This document shows positions 8,756 through 17,183 of a DNA stretch of 64,000 nucleotides, one piece after another. A program made the translations under genes and the position numbers. Under the pieces are notes generated by a model. It was given only the letters and a program-made list of their open reading frames with translations. It was not told the DNA's origin and searched no databases. The stretch covers positions 45,119 through 109,118 of the forward strand of contig NZ_VULZ01000012.1 in the NCBI RefSeq assembly GCF_009696445.1, written 5' to 3'. The stretch is from Porcincola intestinalis (GTDB lineage: Bacteria; Bacillota; Clostridia; Lachnospirales; Lachnospiraceae). Positions within the stretch are counted from its first letter, which is position 1. Each line of letters opens with the position of its first letter.

Positions 8756-9933
8756 TGAAAAAGCTGATGGTCATGGGTGCAGGAATCTATCAGGTTCCGC
8801 TGATCAAGGCAGCCAGGGAGATGGGAATTTACACGATTGCCGTCTCTATTCCGGGAAATTACCCGGGATTCGGATATGCCGACGAGGTGCTCCATATCAA
8901 CACGGTCGACTCCGAGGCAGTCCTGAAGGCGGCACAGGAGCGGCAGATCGACGGGATCTGCACAGCCGGAACCGATGTCGCCGTGATGACAATCGGACGA
9001 GTCAACGATGCCCTGGGCCTTTCGGGCATCTCCTACGAGGCGGCGAAGATTGCCTGCGACAAGGTTCTGATGAAGCAGGCCTATGAGGCAAATGGTGTCC
9101 GGACGGCAAAGTACCGTAAGGTCTATTTCAACGAGGACGTCAATGAAAAAATCAAAGGGCTGGAATACCCGCTGATTGTGAAGATCGTGGATTCCTCCGG
9201 AAGCCGCGGGATTACGAGAGTCGACAGTCCGGACAGACTGCAGGCGGCGATCCTGAATGCGCAGTCCTTTACAAGAAAGGATTACTACATCGTGGAGGAG
9301 TTCATCATCGGCCGGGAGTTTGGCGCCCAGGCCTTCGTGATGGACGGGAAGGTACAGTTTGTCCTTCCGCACGGCGACTATATCTTCCTTGGGAGCACAG
9401 GGGTGCCGGCCGGACATTTCGCACCGTATGCGCTTTCCGAGGAGGGTGAGCGGGACTGCATCGAGACGACGGAGAAAGCGATCCGCGCGATGAAGCTCGA
9501 CAACTGTGCGGTGAACTGCGACTTCATTATGAGGGACGGCAGGACGTACGTTCTGGAGATTGGGGGGAGATCAGGTGCGACCTGTCTGGCAGAGCTCGTC
9601 TCGATCTACTATGGCTATGATTATTACCGAAAGATCATCCAGGTCGCGCTGGGTCAGAAGCCGGATTTCCCAACGGACAAGGCGGTTCCGAACGCGTCGA
9701 AGCTTCTGATGAGCGACCGGGACGGCACGATCTTCTCGCTGGCGAACCGGAACCCGAAAGACAGTGAGCATATCGTCGAGGTCAAGTTTGACTATACGGT
9801 CGGCGACACTGTGAAAAAATTCCATGTCGGTCCGAACCGCATCGGCCATGTGATCACGAAGGGCGGCACGCTCGCGGAGGCGACAGCCGCTCTTGACAAG
9901 GCACTGGAGCATATTGAGATAGGGGTCAGCTGA
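8755..9933 (+). CDS. ATP-grasp enzyme (carboxylate-amine ligase-like), copy 1
   Basis: This 392-residue protein has a Rossmann-like preATP-grasp domain (KLMVMGAGIYQVPLIKAA), then the ATP-grasp fold. The glycine-rich loop is DSSGSRGI near residue 147, the hinge EEFIIG follows near 182, and EIGGRSG near residue 265 carries the magnesium ligands. The family joins a carboxylate to an amine or thiol using ATP through an acyl-phosphate. The substrate is unknown. The GTG start overlaps the previous stop by one base and has AAGGAG upstream, so it is tied to the glycosyltransferase. Two paralogues lie at 22129 and 24358. A role in amide-linked modification of an amino sugar or teichoic acid unit is inference from context. 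Confidence 0.8.
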   Translation: MKKLMVMGAGIYQVPLIKAAREMGIYTIAVSIPGNYPGFGYADEVLHINTVDSEAVLKAAQERQIDGICTAGTDVAVMTIGRVNDALGLSGISYEAAKIACDKVLMKQAYEANGVRTAKYRKVYFNEDVNEKIKGLEYPLIVKIVDSSGSRGITRVDSPDRLQAAILNAQSFTRKDYYIVEEFIIGREFGAQAFVMDGKVQFVLPHGDYIFLGSTGVPAGHFAPYALSEEGERDCIETTEKAIRAMKLDNCAVNCDFIMRDGRTYVLEIGGRSGATCLAELVSIYYGYDYYRKIIQVALGQKPDFPTDKAVPNASKLLMSDRDGTIFSLANRNPKDSEHIVEVKFDYTVGDTVKKFHVGPNRIGHVITKGGTLAEATAALDKALEHIEIGVS

Positions 9934-11219
9934 TGGACGCAGCAGGAGAGAAGAAATGGATGAACCTGTACCTGTTCTCCGATCTGCCGAAGATGGCACA
10001 TCGGATACCGAAGGACTTCACCCATGTGATGAAGCTTCAGAACGAGCGGGTGCAGGCGCTTGCAAGGCGGGCATATGAGATTCCGTTTTATAAGGAACGG
10101 TTTGACCGGGCAGGAGTCAGTCCAGAGGATATCCGGACCGGGGACGATCTGACGAAGCTTCCGGTTCTGACGAAGGATGAGCTCAGAACGTGGATGGGCG
10201 GCCTGAAGGATCAGCCGCAGTACAAGGACTGGATCTGTGATACAACCTCCGGATCGACCGGGAAGCCGGTCTCGGTTCTGTTTTCACCCAGAGAGAAGGC
10301 CTACATGAAGGCAAACTGGTACCGGGTCATGCTGGTGGCGGGCTACAATCCGCTGACCGGAAAGACGATGAGCCGGATCAATGCCCACGATGAGAATGCA
10401 GGCGGGAGAGACACCTTTCTTCAACGGTTTGGTGTCTTCAGACACAGGTTTGTCAATCAGTATGCCTCCGAGCAGGAGATCATAGATGCCATCAATGCGT
10501 ACAGACCGGACTGGCTGTACATGAACAAGACGGAAATGATGCGCTTCGTTCTGTACGCGCACCGGACAGGGAAGAAGGTCTGGCATCCGAAGTTCTATGA
10601 CGCCATCTCGGAGAAGGTGACGGAAAATGACCGGAAGCTGTTCAAGGAAGTGCTGGGCCCGGGGATCATCGATTCCTACGGAACGGCGGAGACCGGGGCA
10701 GCGATGATCCGGCTGCCTGACAAGGATTATTACGTGGTTCACAACGATTCGTTTGTCGTGAATGTGGTCGACGATGCGGGGAAGCTCTGCCAGCGGGGAA
10801 GAGTTGTCATCACGCCGCTGTACAAGACCGATTTGCCGCTGATCAACTACGAGGTCGGAGACCGGGCAGTCATGAAGGTAAAGGGAGGTGTTCATTTCAT
10901 CACAGAGGTTGAGGGCCGGCTGAATGATTATTTCCGATACGAGGATGGCCGGGTGACCAGCTTCTTTGAGGTGACACCGGTTATCGCACACTGTGCGGAT
11001 ATCCTTCAGATCCGGTTCATCCAGAAAAACTACGATCTGATCCATGTACAGATCGTCCGGGACGAGAAGGCCAGGATGACGGAGAAGGAGCTTGAGACGT
11101 ACCTTGAGACGAATCTGAACCAGATCTTCAAGAAGCCGTTCCGGTTTGAGTTTGAATGGATGAAGGTGATTCCGCCGGACAAGAACGGGAAGCTTCGGAT
11201 GATTGTCTGCGAGGTGTAG
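9933..11219 (+). CDS. PaaK/CapK-like adenylate-forming enzyme
   Basis: This 428-residue protein belongs to the phenylacetate-CoA ligase-like branch of the AMP-binding superfamily. The phosphate-binding loop SGSTGKPVSV lies near residue 108, the YGTAETG motif near 250, and a C-terminal small domain ends with PDKNGKLRM carrying the probable catalytic Lys. Relatives named CapK occur in capsule and polysaccharide clusters, where they activate a carboxylic acid as an adenylate. The ATG overlaps the previous stop in TGATG, so it is coupled to the ATP-grasp gene. It is the last gene of the surface operon; the acid it activates is unknown. Confidence 0.8.
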   Translation: MDAAGEKKWMNLYLFSDLPKMAHRIPKDFTHVMKLQNERVQALARRAYEIPFYKERFDRAGVSPEDIRTGDDLTKLPVLTKDELRTWMGGLKDQPQYKDWICDTTSGSTGKPVSVLFSPREKAYMKANWYRVMLVAGYNPLTGKTMSRINAHDENAGGRDTFLQRFGVFRHRFVNQYASEQEIIDAINAYRPDWLYMNKTEMMRFVLYAHRTGKKVWHPKFYDAISEKVTENDRKLFKEVLGPGIIDSYGTAETGAAMIRLPDKDYYVVHNDSFVVNVVDDAGKLCQRGRVVITPLYKTDLPLINYEVGDRAVMKVKGGVHFITEVEGRLNDYFRYEDGRVTSFFEVTPVIAHCADILQIRFIQKNYDLIHVQIVRDEKARMTEKELETYLETNLNQIFKKPFRFEFEWMKVIPPDKNGKLRMIVCEV

Positions 11220-11258
11220 AGCCCCGCTCAGATGAAAATGCGGGCGGCCGATGAATAG

Positions 11259-11288
11259 ATGACATCAGAGCTGTCTCTATGGTAAACT
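11259..11288 (+). promoter_or_regulatory. Candidate promoter of the pyrH cluster
   Basis: ATGACA (11259-11264) and TAAACT (11283-11288) are 18 bases apart, just ahead of pyrH. The match is moderate. A five-base stem (CCCGC/GCGGG, 11223-11244) without a T-run lies upstream and may weakly end the preceding operon. Confidence 0.4.
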
Positions 11289-11320
11289 TGTGCTAATAAG
11301 CAAAAGTCGGAGGCAAGAAC

Positions 11321-12016
11321 ATGAAACGGGTACTATTAAAGCTGAGCGGGGAGGCACTCGCCGGCAGCAGAAAAACAGGGTTTGACGAGGAGACGGTCGC
11401 AGGCATTGCCAGACAGGTGAAAACGCTGCATGACGAGGGCATACAGATCGGAATCGTGACCGGCGGCGGAAACTTCTGGAGAGGAAGATCCAGCGAGAAT
11501 ATGGATCGGACGAAGGCGGATGAGATCGGTATGCTGGCAACGGTCATGAACTGTCTTTACGTATCGGAAATTTTCCGGTCTGAGGGGCTTCAGACGCATG
11601 TGATGACACCCTTCCAGGTCGGTGCATTCACGGAGCTGTTTTCGAAGGATGCAGCCGTGTCGGCGTTGGAAAAGGGAGAGATTGTCTTCTTTGCAGGCGG
11701 AATCGGACATCCGTACTTCTCGACAGATACGGGGACGCTGCTGCGCGCAATCGAAATCGAGGCGGACGTGATTCTGCTGGCGAAGTCGGTTGACGGGGTC
11801 TATGATTCCGACCCGAAGAAGAATCCGGACGCCAGAAAGTATCGGGAAATTTCGATTGATGAGGTTATCAGAAAGGACCTGGGCGTTGTGGATATGACAG
11901 CCTCGATTCTGGCAAGGGAGAACCACATGCCGATGCTGGTGTTCGGCCTGAATGAGGAAGGCAGCATCCTGAAGGCAGCCAGAGGGCAGTCTGACGGGAC
12001 CTATGTCACAGTCTGA
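11321..12016 (+). CDS. pyrH: Uridylate kinase
   Basis: UMP kinase phosphorylates UMP to UDP in the cytoplasm, the first committed step toward UTP. The 231-residue length is normal. The amino-acid kinase fold is shown by KRVLLKLSGEALAG at the start, GIVTGGGNFWRGR near residue 45 and the DRTKADEIGMLATVMN nucleotide-site segment typical of bacterial PyrH. The start has GGAGG seven bases upstream. The pyrH-frr-uppS-cdsA-dxr-rseP order is the common bacterial cluster, although tsf and rpsB, often upstream, are not here. Confidence 0.96.
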   Translation: MKRVLLKLSGEALAGSRKTGFDEETVAGIARQVKTLHDEGIQIGIVTGGGNFWRGRSSENMDRTKADEIGMLATVMNCLYVSEIFRSEGLQTHVMTPFQVGAFTELFSKDAAVSALEKGEIVFFAGGIGHPYFSTDTGTLLRAIEIEADVILLAKSVDGVYDSDPKKNPDARKYREISIDEVIRKDLGVVDMTASILARENHMPMLVFGLNEEGSILKAARGQSDGTYVTV

Positions 12017-12155
12017 AAAACCGGCGCCGGGGACAAAGTTGGAAAGCTTCAGGAGCGGGAGATTCCTGCGGCTGAAGAAGGACAGTTCAGGAGAAAAAGA
12101 CGCTTACAACGGAATATGAGCGCTTCAGGGGCGCCGCATGAAGGAGGAAACAGGT

Positions 12156-12704
12156 ATGGACAGCAGAATACAGCCTTTCGCAGAGAAGATGAGAAAGACC
12201 TATGAGTCAATGGAGGAGGATTTCAAGACCGTGCGTGCCGGACGCGCGAATCCGGCCGTTCTGAGCCGCGTCCGTGTTGAGTACTATGGTTCTGAGGTTC
12301 CGGTTTCTCAGGTGGGAAATATCACGGTGCCGGAGGCACGGATTCTTCAGATCGCGCCCTGGGAACCGTCGATGGTGAAGGCCATCATCAAGGCTATCAA
12401 CATGTCCGATATCGGAATCAACCCGACGACGGATGGAAAGGTGATCCGTCTGATCTTCCCGGAGCTGACAGAGGAGAGGAGAAAAGAGCTTTCCAAGGAG
12501 GTCAAGAAAAAGGGCGAGGCGGCGAAGGTTGCCATCCGGAACATCCGCAGGGACGCCGACAAGGCTTTCAAGAAGCTGAAGGATGAGATCTCGGAGGATG
12601 AGCTGGCGGATCTGCAGGATGATCTTCAGAAAGAGACAGACAAGAAGATCAAGGAGATCGACAAGGCGATCGAGGCAAAGACGAAGGAAGTCATGACCGT
12701 CTGA
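12156..12704 (+). CDS. frr: Ribosome recycling factor
   Basis: RRF splits post-termination ribosomes together with EF-G. The 182-residue product has the normal length and the conserved KTVRAGRANPAVL and RRDADKAFKKL segments of the helical domain. The ATG at 12156 was chosen because AAGGAGG lies eight bases upstream; an in-frame ATG at 12138 sits in front of that site and lacks its own. The 139 bases between pyrH and this start hold no other gene. Confidence 0.96.
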   Translation: MDSRIQPFAEKMRKTYESMEEDFKTVRAGRANPAVLSRVRVEYYGSEVPVSQVGNITVPEARILQIAPWEPSMVKAIIKAINMSDIGINPTTDGKVIRLIFPELTEERRKELSKEVKKKGEAAKVAIRNIRRDADKAFKKLKDEISEDELADLQDDLQKETDKKIKEIDKAIEAKTKEVMTV

Positions 12705-12708
12705 CCGT

Positions 12709-12780
12709 GCAGGACCGCACAGACTGAGTTGCGCAGGACCGCACAGACTGAGTTGCGCAGGGCCGCGTGGACTGACTGCG
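12709..12780 (+). repeat. Three 24-bp tandem repeats between frr and uppS
   Basis: Units at 12709-12732 and 12733-12756 are identical (starting GCAGGACCGCACAGAC), and a degenerate third copy fills 12757-12780. They begin four bases after the frr stop. The 24-base period equals eight codons and the array is open in the uppS frame, but no start codon with a ribosome binding site precedes it, so it is more likely untranslated spacer. Confidence 0.85.
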
Positions 12781-12893
12781 GACTGGAGGAGCTGTCAGGA
12801 AAGGGTGCGGAGAAGGTCACCGTTCAGGCGGCTGAATGGATGCCGGGGCTGCCTGAGTATGGTTCTGACATCGGATGCAGGGGAGGAATCAGC

Positions 12894-13643
12894 ATGGATG
12901 TACCGCGTCATGTAGCAATCATCCTCGATGGAAACGGGCGCTGGGCAAAGTCCAGAAGAATGCCAAGAAATTACGGACATGTCCGAGGAGCGGCGAATGT
13001 CGAGACAATCTGCCGCGCGGCGGATGACATGGGAATTCAGTACCTGACCGTCTATCTGTTCTCCACGGAGAACTGGAGACGGAACCCGGAGGAGGTCACG
13101 TCCCTGATGAAGCTGTTTCACAGCTACACACGGACCTGCATCCGTCAGGCAAGGGAAAACAACATGAGATGCCGGGTGATCGGGGATCCCACGGCGCTTG
13201 ACGCACAGCTTCAGGCAAGCCTGAGGGAGCTGGTCGAGTCATCCAAAAACAACACGGGGCTGAATTTCCAGCTGGCCCTCAACTATGGCAGCAGGGATGA
13301 GATCGTCCGGGCTGTGCGCCGTACGGCGCAGGCATACCGGGATGGCTCCATCCACTCTCTGGACGAGATTACGGAGGAGTCATTTTCAGCGATGCTCGAT
13401 ACTGCCGATATTCCGGATCCGGACCTTCTGATCCGGACAGCGGGGGAACAGCGGCTTAGCAACTATCTGCTGTGGCAGCTGGCCTATGCGGAGCTTTACT
13501 TTACCGATGTTCCATGGCCGGACTTTTCCAAAAAGGATCTGGAGAAGGCAGTGGAAGTTTATCAGCAGAGAACCCGCCGTTTCGGCGGGCTGAACGCAGG
13601 AGAGGAGGACAGCCCGCAGGAAGCAAGGCTCCATAAAGGCTGA
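12894..13643 (+). CDS. uppS: Undecaprenyl diphosphate synthase (cis-prenyltransferase)
   Basis: UppS condenses farnesyl diphosphate with isopentenyl diphosphates to give the C55 lipid carrier for peptidoglycan and other surface polymers. The product starting at 12894 is 249 residues. It opens with MDVPRHVAIILDGNGRWAK, whose Asp binds the diphosphate and magnesium, and ends with the RTAGEQRLSNYLLWQ and ELYFTD signatures. GGGGAGG lies about seven bases before this ATG, and family members start here, so the longer open frame reaching into the tandem repeats was rejected. Confidence 0.95.
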   Translation: MDVPRHVAIILDGNGRWAKSRRMPRNYGHVRGAANVETICRAADDMGIQYLTVYLFSTENWRRNPEEVTSLMKLFHSYTRTCIRQARENNMRCRVIGDPTALDAQLQASLRELVESSKNNTGLNFQLALNYGSRDEIVRAVRRTAQAYRDGSIHSLDEITEESFSAMLDTADIPDPDLLIRTAGEQRLSNYLLWQLAYAELYFTDVPWPDFSKKDLEKAVEVYQQRTRRFGGLNAGEEDSPQEARLHKG

Positions 13644-13656
13644 AAAGGAAAGAACA

Positions 13657-14487
13657 ATGTTTATAACACGGCTCATAAGCGGAATTGTGCTGGTTGCGAT
13701 TGCGCTTCTGGTGAATCATGTGGGAGGACCGCTGCTTCTCCTGACGATGCTTGCCATCTCGCTGATCGGGATGTTCGAGCTGTTTCGCGCGGTAAAGATC
13801 AGAGAGAAGGGGACGAACAGTCTGACCACCGCAGCCTATGCCGGGGCGGTGCTCTGGTATGTGGCGGTCTGGCTCGGACATGTGTACGGTGAGCGCTTTG
13901 ATCATTTTTACGTCTCCTTCCTGGCGGCGGGCCTGATCATCCTGCTCTTTGTATATGTATTTACCTATCCGAAGTATCATGCAGATCAGGTGATGGCTGC
14001 GTTCTTCGGCATCGTGTATGTGGCTGTCTGCCTGAGCTTCATCTATCAGACGAGGGAGCTTCCGGACGGAAGATGGCATGTATGGCTGATCCTGCTGTGC
14101 TCCTGGGGATGTGACACATCGGCGTACTGTGTCGGCCGGCTGTTTGGAAGACACAAGATGGCACCGGTACTCAGCCCGAAGAAATCGGTCGAGGGCGCAG
14201 TCGGCGGTGTCATCGGGGCGGCGCTTTTCGGCGGAATCTACGGGGCCTGCATCAGAGGAAAGGTCAGCGCGGATATCAATGTTGTCCTTGTGTATATAGT
14301 GGTGTGCGCCATCGGCGCGCTGATTTCCATGGTTGGTGATCTGGCGGCTTCGGCGATCAAGCGCAACATGGAGATCAAAGATTACGGTCATCTGATTCCG
14401 GGACACGGCGGAATTCTGGATCGCTTTGACTCCGTGATCATCACGGCGCCAATCATTTATTTTCTCTGCAGCGTCCTGCGGTTCTGA
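13657..14487 (+). CDS. cdsA: Phosphatidate cytidylyltransferase
   Basis: CdsA makes CDP-diacylglycerol from phosphatidic acid and CTP for phospholipid synthesis. The 276-residue protein has about eight membrane segments and ends with the family signature: IKRNMEIKDYGHLIPGHGG followed by LDRFDS, whose acidic residues bind metal and substrate. It follows uppS by 13 bases with GGAAAG as its binding site. Confidence 0.94.
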   Translation: MFITRLISGIVLVAIALLVNHVGGPLLLLTMLAISLIGMFELFRAVKIREKGTNSLTTAAYAGAVLWYVAVWLGHVYGERFDHFYVSFLAAGLIILLFVYVFTYPKYHADQVMAAFFGIVYVAVCLSFIYQTRELPDGRWHVWLILLCSWGCDTSAYCVGRLFGRHKMAPVLSPKKSVEGAVGGVIGAALFGGIYGACIRGKVSADINVVLVYIVVCAIGALISMVGDLAASAIKRNMEIKDYGHLIPGHGGILDRFDSVIITAPIIYFLCSVLRF

Positions 14488-14527
14488 TCCGCGAATCTGA
14501 GATTCCAGAGCAGAAGGTGGAAGACTG

Positions 14528-14558
14528 ACAGCCCGGAAGATTCTTCCGGGCTGTTTCT
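14528..14558 (+). terminator. Strong hairpin between cdsA and dxr
   Basis: ACAGCCCGGAA (14528-14538) pairs perfectly with TTCCGGGCTGT (14544-14554) around a five-base loop, then TTTCTG. The stem is strong but the T-run is short, so it may be a partial terminator or an mRNA 3' end stabiliser within the cluster. Confidence 0.55.
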
Positions 14559-14603
14559 GCGAAGGCGGCCGCTCATCATCGGGTGCGGACCACAAGATGA
14601 AGG
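14559..14603 (+). repeat. Post-terminator dispersed repeat, copy 1
   Basis: This 45-base stretch directly follows the cdsA hairpin and aligns without gaps to 57174-57218, which directly follows the ilvC terminator. By hand count 34 of 45 bases match. The shared core reads GAAGGCG-CCGC-CATCATCG. The nature of the element is unknown. Confidence 0.55.
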
Positions 14604-14644
14604 CAGAATCCTTGGCGGAAGAGCCGAGGTTTGGAGGAAGAGAG

Positions 14645-15796
14645 ATGAAAACGATATCGATACTTGGAAGTACGGGCTCCATCGGGACCCAGACGCTGGA
14701 CGTGGTCAGACACCAGAACGATGTGAAGGTGGCGGCGCTTGCAGCGGGAAGAAACATCCGGAAACTGGAGGAGCAGATCCGGGAGTTTGAGCCGCGCATC
14801 GCAGCGGTCTGGGACGAGGCGGACGCACGTGAGCTCAGACAGAAAGTGGCAGATACATCCGTCCGGGTTGTCTCCGGGATGGAGGGGCTGATCGAGGCCG
14901 CAACCGTTCAGGAGGCAGACCTTGTGTTCGGCGCGATCGTCGGCATGATCGGGATCGTTCCAACCATCGCGGCAATCCGGGAGGGCAAGGACATCGCCCT
15001 TGCAAACAAGGAGACACTGGTCTGCGCCGGCCATCTGATCATGCCGCTGATTCGTCAGTACCATGTGCATCTGTATCCGGTCGACTCGGAGCATTCCGCC
15101 ATCTTCCAGTGTCTGAACGGCGAAAATCCCGGGCGGATCGAGAAGATTCTCCTGACCTGCTCGGGAGGACCATTTTACGGATACAGTCCGGAAAAGCTCG
15201 AAACGGTTACCGTTTCGGACGCCCTGAAGAATCCGAACTGGAATATGGGGAGAAAGATCACGGTTGACTCAGCCACGCTGGTGAACAAGGGGCTCGAGGT
15301 CATGGAGGCAGGCTGGCTGTTCTCCGTCACGGCAGACCAGGTCGAGGTCGTGATCCAGAGACAGAGCATCGTTCACTCCGCCGTTCAGTTTGTGGACGGG
15401 GCGGTGATTGCTCAGATGGGAATGCCGGACATGCGCCTTCCGATTCAGTATGCAATGTTTTATCCTGACAGGCGGTCGATGGGGACAGAGCGTCTGGATC
15501 TCTTTAAGCTCGGGAGCGTCAGCTTTGCCCGCCCGGACATGGAAACCTTCAGAGGGCTTCCGCTTGCATATGACGCGATGAAGAAGGGCGGCTCGATGCC
15601 GACGGTTTTCAACGCTGCCAATGAGGCAGCTGTCGCGCGGTTCCTGGACAGAAGGATTTCTTTCCTTCAGATTTATGAAATGATCGAGGAATGCTGCAGC
15701 ATGCATAAGGTTATCCCGAACCCGACGGTACAGGAGATCCTGGATGTACAGAAGAGTGTGATGGAGCACATCAGAACCGTCTGGGACAAGGATTGA
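14645..15796 (+). CDS. dxr: 1-deoxy-D-xylulose 5-phosphate reductoisomerase
   Basis: DXR converts DXP to MEP with NADPH in the non-mevalonate isoprenoid pathway, upstream of the C5 units used by UppS. The 383-residue length is normal. The NADPH site is ILGSTGSIGTQ at the start; ALANKETLV and PVDSEHSAIFQ follow, and the latter holds acidic metal ligands. The ATG at 14645 has GGAGGAAGAGAG just upstream, whereas an earlier in-frame ATG at 14597 has no site and would add an unusual N-terminus. Confidence 0.95.
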   Translation: MKTISILGSTGSIGTQTLDVVRHQNDVKVAALAAGRNIRKLEEQIREFEPRIAAVWDEADARELRQKVADTSVRVVSGMEGLIEAATVQEADLVFGAIVGMIGIVPTIAAIREGKDIALANKETLVCAGHLIMPLIRQYHVHLYPVDSEHSAIFQCLNGENPGRIEKILLTCSGGPFYGYSPEKLETVTVSDALKNPNWNMGRKITVDSATLVNKGLEVMEAGWLFSVTADQVEVVIQRQSIVHSAVQFVDGAVIAQMGMPDMRLPIQYAMFYPDRRSMGTERLDLFKLGSVSFARPDMETFRGLPLAYDAMKKGGSMPTVFNAANEAAVARFLDRRISFLQIYEMIEECCSMHKVIPNPTVQEILDVQKSVMEHIRTVWDKD

Positions 15797-15816
15797 GGAA
15801 GGATTGAGAGAACCGG

Positions 15817-16926
15817 ATGAATATCCTCATTGCGATCATTGTATTCAGTGTCCTGATTCTGTTCCATGAATTCGGGCACTTTCTCCTTGCAAGGTTCTGC
15901 AGGGTTCGTGTCATTGAATTTTCGCTCGGGATGGGACCCCGCCTCCTTTCACATGTATCACGCAGGTCCGGAACAAGATACTCTCTGAAGCTTTTTCCGT
16001 TTGGAGGAAGCTGCGAGATGAAGGGAGAGTTTTCAGAGGAAGAAGAAAAGGAAGACAAAAAGGAGGGCGGGTCGGACGATGGTAAGGCTGGAGACGGAAC
16101 CGGCGACTCGTTTGAGAGCAAACGGGTCTGGCAGCGGATGCTGATTGTGGCGGCGGGACCGATCTTCAACTTCCTTCTGGCTTTTCTCTTTGCACTTTTC
16201 CTGATCGGGCAGGCAGGATATGACCCGCCGGTCGTTCTTGAGGTCGAGGATGGATCGCCGGCTGCGCAGGCCGGTATCGAGGCAGGGGACTGGATCACGA
16301 AGATCGGACGGTCTGCGATCTCCCTCCAAAGAGATATTTCGGTCTATCCCATGCTGCACAGCACGGCGTTTTCATCCGGTCATCCGGTCACTGTCCACTG
16401 GACACATGAGGGAGAAGAAAGATCGGCTCAGATCGTTCCGGAAGAGAGTGCTGACGGCCGGTACCTGCTTGGAATCTCAACATCCTCCCAGTACAGACTT
16501 CATGGTGGGGGTCTGACAACGGTCCGCTACAGTTTCCTTGAGACAGGATATTGGATCCGGATCACCTTCGACAGCCTCGGTATGCTCTTGAGAGGGCAGG
16601 TTTCCGCAGATGACGTCTCAGGACCAGTCCGGATTGTCAAGACAATCAGTGATACGGTGGAGGAATCGAGGGAGGACGGGGCCCTGTATGTATGGCTGAA
16701 TGTGCTCCAAGTCGCAATCCTGCTGTCGGCAAATCTCGGTGTCATGAACCTGCTGCCGCTTCCGGCGCTGGACGGCGGGAGACTTCTGTTTCTGGTGGTG
16801 GAAGCGGTGACCCGGCGGAAGCCTGACAGAAAGTTCGAGCAGGCGGTCAATTATGCCGGATTTATGGTGCTGATGGGGCTGGCACTCCTTCTGGTGTTCC
16901 ATGATCTTCAGACAATTTTTCGATAA
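15817..16926 (+). CDS. rseP: Site-2 intramembrane zinc protease RseP/RasP
   Basis: This protease cuts membrane-bound substrates such as anti-sigma factors and signal-peptide remnants. The 369-residue protein has the zinc motif HEFGH at residues 17-21 in the first membrane segment, a central PDZ domain (about residues 135-215) and the second active-site motif LPALDGGRLLF near the C-terminus. Between the first two membrane segments it carries an acidic, low-complexity insert of about 30 residues (EEEEKEDKKEGG then SDDGKAGDG) on the cytoplasmic side. It follows dxr by 20 bases and ends the cluster. Confidence 0.93.
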   Translation: MNILIAIIVFSVLILFHEFGHFLLARFCRVRVIEFSLGMGPRLLSHVSRRSGTRYSLKLFPFGGSCEMKGEFSEEEEKEDKKEGGSDDGKAGDGTGDSFESKRVWQRMLIVAAGPIFNFLLAFLFALFLIGQAGYDPPVVLEVEDGSPAAQAGIEAGDWITKIGRSAISLQRDISVYPMLHSTAFSSGHPVTVHWTHEGEERSAQIVPEESADGRYLLGISTSSQYRLHGGGLTTVRYSFLETGYWIRITFDSLGMLLRGQVSADDVSGPVRIVKTISDTVEESREDGALYVWLNVLQVAILLSANLGVMNLLPLPALDGGRLLFLVVEAVTRRKPDRKFEQAVNYAGFMVLMGLALLLVFHDLQTIFR

Positions 16927-16944
16927 TCCGGGGGAAATATCGAA
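16919..16944 (+). repeat. Inverted repeat 1 downstream of rseP
   Basis: TTCGATA (16919-16925) and TATCGAA (16938-16944) form a perfect seven-base inverted repeat around a 12-base spacer containing CCGGGGGAA. It overlaps the rseP stop codon. Its spacer resembles that of a second element at 17041. Confidence 0.5.
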
Positions 16945-17040
16945 TTTCATCCGCTTGCGGGATTGACGGATGGGGCCTGATTTGTGATGGAAGCGTGTAA
17001 TTATTTCTATAAAAAACAGGAACACGAAAAATAATTGGAT

Positions 17041-17066
17041 CAATAATCCGGAGGAACAAATTATTG
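17041..17066 (+). repeat. Inverted repeat 2 upstream of livJ
   Basis: CAATAAT (17041-17047) and ATTATTG (17060-17066) form a perfect seven-base inverted repeat around a 12-base spacer with CCGGAGGAA. It lies about 60 bases before the livJ -35 box. It could be an operator or a small RNA hairpin with a Shine-Dalgarno-like loop. Confidence 0.5.
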
Positions 17067-17124
17067 TTGTGCATTCTCACCTAAAAGAAATCGAAATATT
17101 TTTCAAAAACAGCACATTGTACCC

Positions 17125-17154
17125 TTGAAAGCAGTGCGACAGCGGTGATACAAT
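17125..17154 (+). promoter_or_regulatory. Sigma-A promoter of the liv operon
   Basis: TTGAAA (17125-17130) and TACAAT (17149-17154) are 18 bases apart, with transcription expected near 17161. This rules out the in-frame codon at 17145 as a start and supports ATG 17184. Confidence 0.65.
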
Positions 17155-17183
17155 ACGCTCAACTCATAAAGGAGGACATGATT

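Noticed and set aside
13501..14799. Long minus-strand open frame opposite cdsA
   Set aside because: It lies antisense to a confident gene, has no ribosome binding site, and its product is a low-complexity mix with no recognisable domain.
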